Below, piece by piece: positions 17,399 to 25,571 of a stretch of DNA of 64,000 nt. The DNA comes from Phormidesmis priestleyi BC1401 (GTDB lineage: Bacteria; Cyanobacteriota; Cyanobacteriia; Leptolyngbyales; Leptolyngbyaceae). The stretch is taken from the NCBI RefSeq assembly GCF_001650195.1, contig NZ_LXYR01000012.1:1-64000 (forward strand), read 5' to 3'. The position numbers and the translations under genes were made by a program. The notes under the pieces are model-generated. The model was given only the letters and a program-made list of their open reading frames with translations. It was not told the DNA's origin and ran no database searches. Position 1 is the first letter of the stretch; every line of letters begins with the position of its first letter.

Positions 17399-18498
17399 AC
17401 CAGAAAGTCTTGGTGACGGGTGGCGCAGGTTACATCGGTTCCCATGTGGTGCGGCAACTAGGTGAAGCGGGCTATGACGTGGTGGTGTATGACAATTGCT
17501 CAACAGGTAGCGCCTCTGCTGTGTTATTTGGCAAACTGATCGTTGGAGATTTAGCAGATCTCGATCGGCTCTACAAAGTCTTTGCTACTCATCAATTTAC
17601 TGCAGTGCTGCATTTTGCTGCCAGTCTGATCGCTCCCGAATCGGTGATCAATCCCCTCGACTACTACGCTAACAACACTCGCAACACCTTGAATTTGCTG
17701 CGATGCTGCGATGCGTTTGGCATTGATAAAATCATTTTCTCCAGCACGGCTGCGGTCTATGGCGAACCTGCTCATAACCCTGTCACTGAAGAGACACCCA
17801 CGCTGCCGATCAATCCTTACGGACGATCGAAGCTGATGAGCGAATGGCTGATTCAAGACACCAGCAAAGCGTCTCATTTGCGTCACGTCATTCTCCGCTA
17901 CTTCAACGTTGCAGGCGCTGATCCGAGTGGACGGATTGGACAGATGAATCTCGAAGCCACGCACCTGATTCGTGCCGCCTGTGATGCTGCCCTAAGCCGT
18001 AAACCGGGTGTGAGAATCTTTGGCACCGACTTCCCTACCCCTGACGGCACCGGGATTCGCGACTATATTCATGTTGAAGATCTAGCATCGGCTCACTTAG
18101 CGGCGCTGCGCTATCTGGAAGCGGGTCACGAGAGCCAGATTTTGAATTGTGGATATGGGCAGGGTTATAGCGTCAGGCAGGTGATCGATCGCGTCAAAGC
18201 CATTTCTGGGGTTAATTTTTCAGTGATTGAAACCGATCGTCGTCCGGGTGATCCTGCTTGTGTGACGGCTTGTGCAGATCGCATTCGTCAAGTCCTCGAC
18301 TGGCGACCGCGCTACGATGATTTGGATATAATCGTCCGCACTGCCCTCTACTGGGAAATTCGCCGCGACAAGCAGACTATTCAGCATCCGTTGATCCAAA
18401 CTTTGGCAAAACGGCTTAGACAAGCCCCGATCGCTCAGACCCATTCTGTAAAGAGCCGCCATGCACAAGCGTCTGCGATCGCGAACAGGCAACCCTAA
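17395..18498 (+). CDS. galE: UDP-glucose 4-epimerase
   Basis: The 367-residue short-chain dehydrogenase-type enzyme has the NAD-binding motif TGGAGYIGSH near residues 8-17. The catalytic Ser-Ala region is IIFSSTAAVYG near 115-125, and YGRSK carries the catalytic Tyr/Lys near 149-153. The substrate region is RYFNVAGADPSG. It interconverts UDP-glucose and UDP-galactose (or the N-acetyl forms), feeding the polysaccharide locus. It is coupled to the sugar transferase by a 4-base overlap, and its last 38 bases overlap the ydcF-like gene. The length is slightly above the usual about 335 residues because of a C-terminal tail. Confidence 0.9.
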   Translation: MNQKVLVTGGAGYIGSHVVRQLGEAGYDVVVYDNCSTGSASAVLFGKLIVGDLADLDRLYKVFATHQFTAVLHFAASLIAPESVINPLDYYANNTRNTLNLLRCCDAFGIDKIIFSSTAAVYGEPAHNPVTEETPTLPINPYGRSKLMSEWLIQDTSKASHLRHVILRYFNVAGADPSGRIGQMNLEATHLIRAACDAALSRKPGVRIFGTDFPTPDGTGIRDYIHVEDLASAHLAALRYLEAGHESQILNCGYGQGYSVRQVIDRVKAISGVNFSVIETDRRPGDPACVTACADRIRQVLDWRPRYDDLDIIVRTALYWEIRRDKQTIQHPLIQTLAKRLRQAPIAQTHSVKSRHAQASAIANRQP

Positions 18499-19102
18499 TC
18501 GGCTGATCAACTGGTTTTTGGTGGGAGTGTTGATGATCAGCGCGATCGTTCCTATTCGACTGACGATCGCGGTTCATCAAACTCCCATTCCGCAGGCGAT
18601 TTTCGTATTGGGTGGAGATCTCGATCGCATGAAGTTTGCGGCTCAGTTCTGGCAGTCTCATGCTGATTTGGATATTTGGATTTCTGATTTTGCCGCTTAC
18701 GAGATCGAGAATCGCCAAATTTTTCGACAGTTTCGCATTCCAGAAAATCAAGTCAATTTTGACGGTCAAGCAACGGATACGGTGACAAATTTCACGTCCC
18801 TTGTAGATAATTTTGCCCAACAAAAACTACAGCACCTCTACCTGATCACTTCGGACTATCACATGAGGAGAGCGAGCACGATCGCGGCGATCGTATTGGG
18901 CAGTCGAGGGATTGCGGTTACGACGGTTTCAGTACCTGCAAAACATCTCAAATCAGAGTCACTGCTGCGAGTTTTGCGAGATGGTGGGCGATCGATTCTC
19001 TGGCTAGCAACAGGTCGCAGTGGTGCCAGTCTCAACCCCCATTTGGGTCAGCACGAGCGGTTAACCAAAAATTCGACTCAGATCCAGCACAAACCTGGGT
19101 AA
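18461..19102 (+). CDS. YdcF/SanA-like DUF218 membrane protein
   Basis: The 213-residue protein has one N-terminal membrane helix (LINWFLVGVLMISAIVPI). The DUF218 core follows: AIFVLGGDLDRMKFAA, then ATDTVTNFTSLV and LYLITSDYHMRRAS, which are the family's conserved Asp/Thr/Asn and Ser-Asp-x-His-xx-Arg positions. DUF218 proteins are envelope-linked, and some influence peptidoglycan or polysaccharide; the reaction is unclear. It overlaps galE by 38 bases in another frame and the convergent Uma2 gene by 42 bases. Its C-terminal segment GRSGASLNP recurs in a DNA remnant at 20262-20289. Confidence 0.8.
   Translation: MHKRLRSRTGNPNRLINWFLVGVLMISAIVPIRLTIAVHQTPIPQAIFVLGGDLDRMKFAAQFWQSHADLDIWISDFAAYEIENRQIFRQFRIPENQVNFDGQATDTVTNFTSLVDNFAQQKLQHLYLITSDYHMRRASTIAAIVLGSRGIAVTTVSVPAKHLKSESLLRVLRDGGRSILWLATGRSGASLNPHLGQHERLTKNSTQIQHKPG
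19011..19038 (+). repeat. 28-bp near-direct repeat, copy A (inside ydcF-like gene)
   Basis: CAGGTCGCAG TGGTGCCAGT (19011-19030) and the following CTCAACCC match 20262-20289 at 25 of 28 positions. Copy A encodes the GRSGASLNP tail of the YdcF-like protein. Confidence 0.75.
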
Positions 19103-19639
19103 GACTGCTTCGCCCGAAAGCGTGGTTGGGGACTGTAGCGTTTCAGCAGGCTGATCAGGGCGATAGATGCTCACTTGCCTTATTTGTGGGTCAATGAGCC
19201 AACCGAGCCGCACTCCATTGCCCACATATTCCCGCATTTTTTCCTGAAGATCTTTCAGCGTGTCGGTTTCTGACCTCAATTCGATCACAAAATCAGGAGC
19301 GATCGGAGGAAACTTTTTCTGCCGTTCGACACTTAAAACGTTCCAGCGTTCATTCGTAATCCAGGCGACATCGGGCGATCGATTCGCTCCATTCGGCAAC
19401 TTGAAGACGGTTGAAGAATCGAAAACGACTCCCAATTCTGTTTGACGGTTCCACAGATTCACGTCCGTCGTCAAGTCTGCATTCCGATGTCCTGATTCTC
19501 CTCCGGTTGGTGGCATAACAACTAGCGCTCCTGTTGCGGTGCGTTCAATTCTGAGATCGGAATTGTGTTGGCAAAACTCATAAAATTCATCGTCGGTCAG
19601 GTTAATGATTGGACGCAGATTAATCACTAAGGCAGTCAT
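19061..19639 (-). CDS. Uma2 family protein (DUF820)
   Basis: The 192-residue protein has the Uma2 signature: DDEFYEFCQHN and LVVMPPTGGESGHRNADL near the N-terminus, RSPDVAWI near residue 88, PDFVIELRSETDTLKDLQEK (E-x-R/K region) near 113-132, and VRLGWLIDPQ. The fold is PD-(D/E)XK nuclease-like and the role is unknown. It is convergent with the ydcF-like gene and overlaps it by 42 bases. With the copy at 11464-12003 it brackets the polysaccharide core genes, fitting the habit of these genes to sit beside variable loci. The sequences of the two copies differ clearly, so this is not a recent duplication. Confidence 0.85.
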   Translation of the reverse strand: MTALVINLRPIINLTDDEFYEFCQHNSDLRIERTATGALVVMPPTGGESGHRNADLTTDVNLWNRQTELGVVFDSSTVFKLPNGANRSPDVAWITNERWNVLSVERQKKFPPIAPDFVIELRSETDTLKDLQEKMREYVGNGVRLGWLIDPQIRQVSIYRPDQPAETLQSPTTLSGEAVLPRFVLDLSRIFG

Positions 19640-19706
19640 CGTTCGCCTCGCTGAATTAGTACTTGTAACGAGATCTGCAACTTTCCTGAAACGCCCGCAA
19701 AGACTG

Positions 19707-19812
19707 CCCTCACCCTAACCCTCTCCCACGGGGAGAGGGAACCGGAACGGTTTGGAAGCCCTTTTCTTGGGGGAGAAGGATTGGGAGGGCTTCGCTCCAC
19801 TGGGTGAGGAGG
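19707..19812 (+). repeat. Dispersed palindromic repeat, copy 2
   Basis: This is an inverted-orientation relative of copy 1. It starts CCCTCACCCTAACCCTCTCC, has the stem CCCTCTCCCACGGGGAGAGG, and ends GGGTGAGGAGG. It lies between Uma2 and the broken glycosyltransferase, in a 343-base stretch otherwise without genes. Confidence 0.7.
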
Positions 19813-19982
19813 GAGAATTAGTTACACCTCGCGTCTCCATAGCTTAACAGAACTGCTTTTTCCACAGGACTTTCTTTTAAGGGCTAGAAGTCTTTCAGTG
19901 CCTTCACTCCCCGTCTCTTTAAGGCTGAGGAGTGTCAACTAATTGCAGCAACACCGATCGCACCTCCCACAGATCGCCACCC

Positions 19983-20237
19983 TCATAGCTGTCGATAAAA
20001 CTCCAGCAAACTTTTGAGAACCTTTTCTCGTGAAAACTCCTGCTCGACGCGCTTTCTGGCATTTTGACCGAGGCGCGATCGCAATTCTAAGTCAGCCGCT
20101 AATGTCTGAATCGCCTCTGTCAGCGCCCCTTCATCTTTAGCAGGCACTAACAAGCCCGTTTTTCCTGCCTGAATCGCACAGCAAATACCGGGAATATCAG
20201 TGCCAATAAGTGGCTTTGCGGCGGCAGCTCCTTCCAA
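19983..20237 (-). pseudogene. C-terminal fragment of a family 4 glycosyltransferase
   Basis: About 84 residues match only the end of a GT4 (GT-B fold) enzyme: LLEGAAAAKPLIGTDIPG, then TGLLVPAKDEGALTEAIQ and RKRVEQEFSREKV. The residues upstream in the same frame (WHRFDLRVVKTFS) do not look like glycosyltransferase sequence, and no start codon with family homology exists. The N-terminal three quarters are missing. The break falls where a ydcF-like tail remnant lies (20262-20289), indicating a recombination junction. Confidence 0.7.
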
Positions 20238-20254
20238 AAGCGAGAATGTTTTGA

Positions 20255-21403
20255 CTACTCGCAGGTCGAAGCGGTGCCAGTCTCAATCCTAGAACTAAGC
20301 TGTTGTGACAGAACTTCCTGATACACCAATCGAATCTGAGTCAGCATCAATTCCAGTGTAAACTCCTGCAAAAACCTAGCTCGACTCGCTTGTCCCATTT
20401 GTTCACGCAGTTCAGCAGATCGAATTAGCGTTTTCAGTGCGATCGCGAGTGCCTCCCCGTCTTCATGAGGAACTAGGCAACCCGTTTCGCCTTGTATCAC
20501 TTCTTCAGGAATTCCATTAACACTTGTAGCAATCACAGGCAACCCTGTTCGCATCGCTTCTAAAATGCTGATGGGCAACCCTTCATAGTGAGTGCTCAAC
20601 ACAAAAATCTGCGATCGTGCCAACAAATCTGGAACGTCTTGACGATCGCCCAAGAAATTCACTCGGTCAGCAATTCCTAATGTCTCTGCCATCGTCTTAC
20701 AGGCTTCTAGAGAAGGACCACTGCCCACCAAATCAAGAGAGGAGGATTCCTGCTTTAGTTGAGCGATCGCTTTAAGTAGTGTGGCTTGATCTTTCTGTTC
20801 GTTAAATCGTGCCACCATGATCAAGCGAGGTGGTTCCTTTGCGGGCTGAGCACTCGGAGCTAAAACGCTCGGAATGCCACAGCGAATCGTCGTCAAAGAA
20901 AATGGAGTCCCTACCCCTAACCGCAACGCTAACTGGCGATCGCTCTCTGACACACAGATCAGCTTAGCGGTGAGCGGTGCCAACAGTTTTTCGGTGAACA
21001 GAGCCAGCGATCGACGCAAGCGAGGCGTATTCGGTGTAAAGCCCCAACCGTGCGCTGTAAAAATGGTGGGAATGCCACAAAGCCATCCTGCAACTCGCCC
21101 TACAACCCCCGCTTTGCTGCTATGAGTATGAATGATGTCGGGCTGAATTTTGTTAATCAGAGCAACAAAATCTTTGACGGCGAGTAGATCCTTCAGCAAG
21201 TTAACTCCCCGTGTCAATGTTGGGACACAATGAACCGTCACTCCCGCATCCCGAAGGCTTTCGGTCAGCGAACCAGTTTGCCCAACTGCCAGATGAACTT
21301 CATACTCTAGATGAAAATGTCTAGTCAGATCTCGAACGTGGGACTGAGCGCCGCCCAGTTCAGATTTTGTGATCACATACAGCAGGACTCGCTTGGTATT
21401 CAT
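20255..21403 (-). CDS. Family 4 glycosyltransferase
   Basis: About 382 residues starting MNTKRVLLYVITKSELGGAQ. ATG 21403 was chosen because family homology begins there; earlier in-frame codons run through the upstream gene. The N-domain has the nucleotide-sugar site start GGAQSHVRDL and the acceptor region IIHTHSSKAGVVGRVAGWL. The C-domain has MVARFNEQKDQATLLKA and the donor-site motif STHYEGLPISILEAMRTGLP (E-x7-E). It adds a sugar to the lipid-linked repeat unit at the cytoplasmic face. It overlaps the next upstream gene by 44 bases. Its last residues (GTASTCE) are encoded by the antisense strand of a ydcF-tail remnant, so the C-terminus may be an acquired end. Confidence 0.85.
   Translation of the reverse strand: MNTKRVLLYVITKSELGGAQSHVRDLTRHFHLEYEVHLAVGQTGSLTESLRDAGVTVHCVPTLTRGVNLLKDLLAVKDFVALINKIQPDIIHTHSSKAGVVGRVAGWLCGIPTIFTAHGWGFTPNTPRLRRSLALFTEKLLAPLTAKLICVSESDRQLALRLGVGTPFSLTTIRCGIPSVLAPSAQPAKEPPRLIMVARFNEQKDQATLLKAIAQLKQESSSLDLVGSGPSLEACKTMAETLGIADRVNFLGDRQDVPDLLARSQIFVLSTHYEGLPISILEAMRTGLPVIATSVNGIPEEVIQGETGCLVPHEDGEALAIALKTLIRSAELREQMGQASRARFLQEFTLELMLTQIRLVYQEVLSQQLSSRIETGTASTCE
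20262..20289 (+). repeat. 28-bp near-direct repeat, copy B (ydcF-tail remnant)
   Basis: This stretch matches 19011-19038 at 25 of 28 bases. On the plus strand it can be read as LLAGRSGASLNP, the conserved tail of the YdcF-like protein, with stops on both sides. It overlaps the 3' end of the intact glycosyltransferase gene on the other strand. Confidence 0.65.
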
Positions 21404-22583
21404 TGTGAACATTGTGAAGAGGGTGGGGTAGGATTCCGAGTTCTCGATAGAAGGTCGTAAGACGCTGAAAAACAAAGCGCTCATCATATTTAGACTGGAC
21501 TCGCAGACGACCTGCTCTTCCGTAAGCACTTCGCAGATTGGCATCAAGCAGCAATATCCGTAGCGCTTCTGCAAGTAGGTCTGCCTGACGAGGAGGCACA
21601 ATTAGCCCAGTTTGACCGTGAAGCACAGCTTCTCGACAGCCTCGAATATTGGTTGTCACCACAGGCAACTCCATTCCCATCGCTTCTAGGATCGATCGTG
21701 GTAGCCCTTCATGGGTAAAAGTGGGTAGCGTGAAAATGTCGAGCAGTCCGAGCAGCTCAGGAGTATCTTGGCGATGACCTGTGAATGTGACGTGATCTTT
21801 CAAGCCAAGCGTGTGAATTCGTTGGAGCAGTTCTGCTTGAAAGGGTTCGGGGTCGCCTTTTACCTGTGCCCCGATAATCAGCAGATGCAGATTGGGAAAC
21901 TCAGGCAGTAGGTTTGCGATCGCCTCCACTAAAACCCCACTGCCTTTTTTGAGGGTCAGTCGCCCGATCATGCCGATGATAAGCCCTGCGGTGTCAGGAA
22001 TTTCTAAAGACCGTCGCAGTTGGATTTGAGCACCCGACTCTAAACAAGTTCGGCTGAAGCGATCAACATCAATGCCGTTGCCAAGATAGCGCACTTTATC
22101 TGGTGGGCACAGGTTTGACTTTTGCGCTGTTTCAAAATCCTCTTCACTCTGCGTCAATACTAGGTCAGTTAGCAATGCACCCAGTTTTTCAACGGTGAAA
22201 TACAACCAATAGTTTAAGGGTGGTGATTGATCGTGAAATGGAAATCCATGAGCTGTATAAACCACTCGTGGAACACCTGCCAATCTAGCTGCAATACGAC
22301 CGACAACAGCAGCAACAGGCGTATGAACATGAACGAGATCATACTGGTGGTCACGCATTAACTTCGCTAAGTGATAAATATCAATTAGGTGAGCCAATGG
22401 AGAGAAACGACGAGCGATCGTAATGGGATGAATCACATATCCCTTCTGCTGCAACTCTTGTAACTCATTTCCAGGAGAGCAGGTACTTTCAACCGACAAG
22501 CGCTCAGTTAAAAAGTAATTGATTTGAGGAAGCAACAGATTCTTAACGGTGTATCCAACTGCGCTAGTGTGAAGAATTTTCAT
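21360..22583 (-). CDS. Family 4 glycosyltransferase
   Basis: The 407-residue GT-B protein starts MKILHTSAVGYTVKNLLLPQ. The N-domain includes YDLVHVHTPVAAVVGRIAAR and VVYTAHGFPFH, typical of GT4 enzymes of capsule loci. The C-domain includes IIGMIGRLTLKKGSGVLVEA and the E-x7-E donor motif within FTHEGLPRSILEAMGMELPV. The reading frame runs past the usual end into a tail (PHPLHNVHNEYQASPAVC) that overlaps the next gene by 44 bases. The start overlaps the upstream glycosyltransferase by ATGA. Donor and linkage are unknown. Confidence 0.88.
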   Translation of the reverse strand: MKILHTSAVGYTVKNLLLPQINYFLTERLSVESTCSPGNELQELQQKGYVIHPITIARRFSPLAHLIDIYHLAKLMRDHQYDLVHVHTPVAAVVGRIAARLAGVPRVVYTAHGFPFHDQSPPLNYWLYFTVEKLGALLTDLVLTQSEEDFETAQKSNLCPPDKVRYLGNGIDVDRFSRTCLESGAQIQLRRSLEIPDTAGLIIGMIGRLTLKKGSGVLVEAIANLLPEFPNLHLLIIGAQVKGDPEPFQAELLQRIHTLGLKDHVTFTGHRQDTPELLGLLDIFTLPTFTHEGLPRSILEAMGMELPVVTTNIRGCREAVLHGQTGLIVPPRQADLLAEALRILLLDANLRSAYGRAGRLRVQSKYDERFVFQRLTTFYRELGILPHPLHNVHNEYQASPAVCDHKI

Positions 22584-23653
22584 TGAGAGACTCGGTTGTA
22601 TAAGTTCAAGTACTCTAAAGCTGTACTTTGAATGTCAAATCGAGCTGCCTGAAGTTGTGCATTTTTGCCCATTCGAGACCGTAAATCTGGGTCTTTAAGC
22701 AATTTGTCCAAGGCGGCAGCAATGTCGTTTGGAGAAGATGGATCAACTAAAAATCCAGCTTGAGATTCTTGAGGAACAACTTCTTGCAGTCCTGGTACAT
22801 TACTCACCACAACAGGAAGCCCTGCCGCCATCGCCTCCACGACTGCCAGACCAAATCCTTCCCAAAGAGAAGGGAGTAGGAAAATATCAGCCTGCCTGAG
22901 TAAATCAGGGATATCTTTGCGAAACCCCAGAAATTTCACCTTGGATTCCATTCCTAGAGATTTCACCGAGCGTTTCAAATCAGCTTCTAAAGGTCCTGAA
23001 CCCAAGATCCAGTATTCAAAGGACCGATCGGAGAGGCTATTCAATGCTTGAATTGCTGCTTCAAAGTTTTTTAGTTGGACCAATCTACCCACAGAAACAA
23101 TAATAGGAGCTTTATGATGTGGTCTCTCCTCTACGTTAGACGAGTATTCAGAATGATTAATTCCGTTATGAATAACCTCTAATTTATCTGCTATTTGGGG
23201 CTGCCACTGATGCAACAACGTAGAGGTTCCAGCACTGATGCAAACTACTTTCGTATAGAAAGTATAGAGAAATTTGTCAACTGCCTTACCTAAATTCGTG
23301 CTTCTACGACGATTAGATGTACTGTGTTCAGTGGTAATAAGACGAGCGTGAAGCTTTAGCAGTTTAAGAACGATCGGCACAAATAATTGAGCCGGAAATA
23401 AATGAACATGAATAATGTCTAAGTCTCGCCAAAAAGGTTGTTTAAGAAATGAGTAAAGCTTAAACAGAGCTAGCACTCGGTAGGGGTTATCTAAATTCAG
23501 CGAGGAAGTGTTGTGTAAGCCATTCGCAGAGGAAGTCATCAAACTTAAGGCATGGCTATTAATATTTTGAGCTAAAGAAATTTCGTGAAGTTGAAGCAAT
23601 AGTTTTTCTGCTCCGCCTCCTTCAAAAGAATTGATGATGTGTAGAACTTTCAT
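22580..23653 (-). CDS. Family 4 glycosyltransferase
   Basis: The 357-residue protein starts MKVLHIINSFEGGGAEKLLL; the GGGAEK loop is typical of GT4 N-domains. LDIIHVHLFPAQLFVPIV and RLITTEHSTSNRRR follow. The C-domain has IIVSVGRLVQLKNFEAAI and the donor motif PSLWEGFGLAVVEAMAAGLP. It is the first of three consecutive glycosyltransferases read on the minus strand (coupled by ATGA to the next), each probably adding one sugar to the repeat unit. Base composition is noticeably more AT-rich than the genes left of 19 kb, as is usual for variable surface-polysaccharide genes. Confidence 0.87.
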   Translation of the reverse strand: MKVLHIINSFEGGGAEKLLLQLHEISLAQNINSHALSLMTSSANGLHNTSSLNLDNPYRVLALFKLYSFLKQPFWRDLDIIHVHLFPAQLFVPIVLKLLKLHARLITTEHSTSNRRRSTNLGKAVDKFLYTFYTKVVCISAGTSTLLHQWQPQIADKLEVIHNGINHSEYSSNVEERPHHKAPIIVSVGRLVQLKNFEAAIQALNSLSDRSFEYWILGSGPLEADLKRSVKSLGMESKVKFLGFRKDIPDLLRQADIFLLPSLWEGFGLAVVEAMAAGLPVVVSNVPGLQEVVPQESQAGFLVDPSSPNDIAAALDKLLKDPDLRSRMGKNAQLQAARFDIQSTALEYLNLYNRVSQ

Positions 23654-23699
23654 AATTTAGCTTGTTTTTGATTTGTGACGCTAATACAATCAGAGTTCT

Positions 23700-24953
23700 T
23701 TAGTTATCAATTCTAAAAGTACGACACTTATCTTTTTGAATGATGACATCTGCGGCTGCAAGGGCGAACCATATCATCGGAAACCAATAGTTTGAGATAA
23801 AAGTATAGTGAATTGAAAGGGATAAAACAGCAACCAAAACGAGTCTAGATTCAAGGCTTCTTATTTTAGACAACCCAATAATTCGCGCCACAATGAATTT
23901 TAAAAATAAGGCTAATCCTATCAATCCAGAAGCAATTAAAACTTCAGCGTATAAACTAATTAGACCTGCATCAACCACTTGAATCCCTGCAAAAATTTGA
24001 CTATCTACTGCCATTTGAGAAACAGTCCCCCAGCCAATTCCGAATGGCGCAGAAACAAACAAGCTTAAAGCATCTCGAAATCGCCTCGCTCGATCGAAGG
24101 CTGAAAAGTTACTTTGCTCAGAGGGATCGGAGAATATTTGTAATCGCGCCCCAACGGTTTGATCTAAGTAAGATCGACTAAGATCGGAAGACAGAGCGAT
24201 AACAACCAACAAACTTACAACGATAACTATAACAAGAGAGCTTTTAGAACGAATGTTAGATAAAGAAACGATCATGAGTGCAACAGGGAGAGCTACAAAC
24301 GCTGTCGCGCTGACTAAAAGAATAAACGTCCCCAAAACAGGTAAATAATAGCTTGCCTGGATAATAAATGGCTTGTCTTTAAAGTATAGGAACGAAAGAG
24401 GTAGGGCAAGTTCATAGAAGACTGCCATGTGTCCTGCTTCCTCCGCAAAACCGCGAGGTCTAATAAAATAACCTGCAACCGAAGCATCTGATAAATCTAT
24501 TTGACCGTAAGGAATTACGTCTACAAATTTAATGCCAAAAAAGTTACTCCCAATAAACTCAACCACCACAAAAGCAGAAACAATTGCTAGGGAGACTGCA
24601 AAAGCTTCCCCAAACACTTCGAGAGACTTAACTTTTCTAAGTAAGCTTTTGACTGTAATAAAAAAGAACACTACTGAAGTTAGGATCGCGGCAGTGTGAT
24701 TTAGATTCTTCGCCCCTAAATAGTCTGTTGAGAACATCATTGCAATAATTCCCAGCACGATTACTAGAAAGATTTCGACATCTTCTTTAGTAAACTTAAG
24801 CCTTGCGGTTAGTAATGCAAAAATTGTCACCAGTGCCATCAATACTAAGGGTAACGGCAGCCAGGGACTAATAGAGAATGCACTAATAAAGGGCATTACC
24901 AGAATGTGCATTCGAAGAATAATTATTTCTAGAGTGTTGGATTGTTTCGACAT
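23700..24953 (-). CDS. Polysaccharide polymerase/ligase-like membrane protein (Wzy-type)
   Basis: About 417 residues with around ten to twelve hydrophobic segments, for example SPWLPLPLVLMALVTIFALL, FLVIVLGIIAMMFS, and VVIVIVVSLLVVIALSS. A large periplasmic-type loop contains RPRGFAEEAGHMAVFYELAL and, later, GIGWGT. The RGxxxE/H-rich loop is a common feature of O-antigen polymerase and ligase families, which vary greatly in sequence. Position among glycosyltransferases and a flippase supports a Wzy role: joining repeat units in the periplasm. ATG 24953 was chosen over GTG 24959 because GAGG lies 9 bases upstream. Low GC. Confidence 0.75.
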   Translation of the reverse strand: MSKQSNTLEIIILRMHILVMPFISAFSISPWLPLPLVLMALVTIFALLTARLKFTKEDVEIFLVIVLGIIAMMFSTDYLGAKNLNHTAAILTSVVFFFITVKSLLRKVKSLEVFGEAFAVSLAIVSAFVVVEFIGSNFFGIKFVDVIPYGQIDLSDASVAGYFIRPRGFAEEAGHMAVFYELALPLSFLYFKDKPFIIQASYYLPVLGTFILLVSATAFVALPVALMIVSLSNIRSKSSLVIVIVVSLLVVIALSSDLSRSYLDQTVGARLQIFSDPSEQSNFSAFDRARRFRDALSLFVSAPFGIGWGTVSQMAVDSQIFAGIQVVDAGLISLYAEVLIASGLIGLALFLKFIVARIIGLSKIRSLESRLVLVAVLSLSIHYTFISNYWFPMIWFALAAADVIIQKDKCRTFRIDN

Positions 24954-25049
24954 CTTCACAGCCTCTAAATTAATTTGTTGAGCGGTTAATTAATTGCTTT
25001 TTAGCAAAATGAATAGGGTGATTGAAGAGTCTTTCAACTCTATAGGTTA

Positions 25050-25396
25050 AATACTCTGGACATTCTTTAAACCGCTCTGTAAAGATTTCAGAGTTTGTAG
25101 TTAACAATACTCCGGACATTTTTTTGAACGGTTCCACAAGGCTTTCAGAGTTTATGGTTCAAGGATCGAGCTATTTTTTCAAAGTTAGCTCTGCCTCTGA
25201 CTTGGAAAAAAAGATCTTGTCCACGGCAGAATAAGGGTTTGAGCCTTAAAATCTGCTCAAATTTTGTCCGGAGTATTGGTTAAAGGATCGAGCTATTTTT
25301 TCAAGTTAGCTCTGCCCCCGACTTGGAAAAAAGATCTTGTCCACGACGGATGAGGGTTTGAGCCTTAGTTCCTGCTCAAACTTTGTCCGGAATATT
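25050..25396. repeat. Nested inverted-repeat element with a 120-bp tandem duplication
   Basis: Two similar units lie head to tail: 25156-25277 and 25278-25396, both starting GGTT(C/A)AAGGATCGAGCTAT and ending TGTCCGGA(G/A)TATT. The right end of unit 1 (TGTCCGGAGTATT, 25265-25277) is the exact complement of AATACTCCGGACA at 25106-25118. An outer pair, AATACTCTGGACA (25050-25062) and TGTCCGGAATATT (25384-25396), has the same relation with few changes. No coding frame is seen. The structure looks like a small non-autonomous element (MITE-like) that duplicated in place. It lies in a 600-base gap between polymerase and methyltransferase genes. Confidence 0.75.
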
Positions 25397-25571
25397 GTAA
25401 GTTCTGACACCGGGTAAAATCCTCAGCTAGTTCTCCTTAAATTTTTTCTTAGCTGTTTGTAAGAAATATAGGTTAAAACTTCTAGCTCAATGCGATCGAT
25501 CTCAACACACTTATCAGCCACGTTTCGGTTCCGTGTCGGTTCATCCCGCCAACGACTTGAAGAATCCTCAT

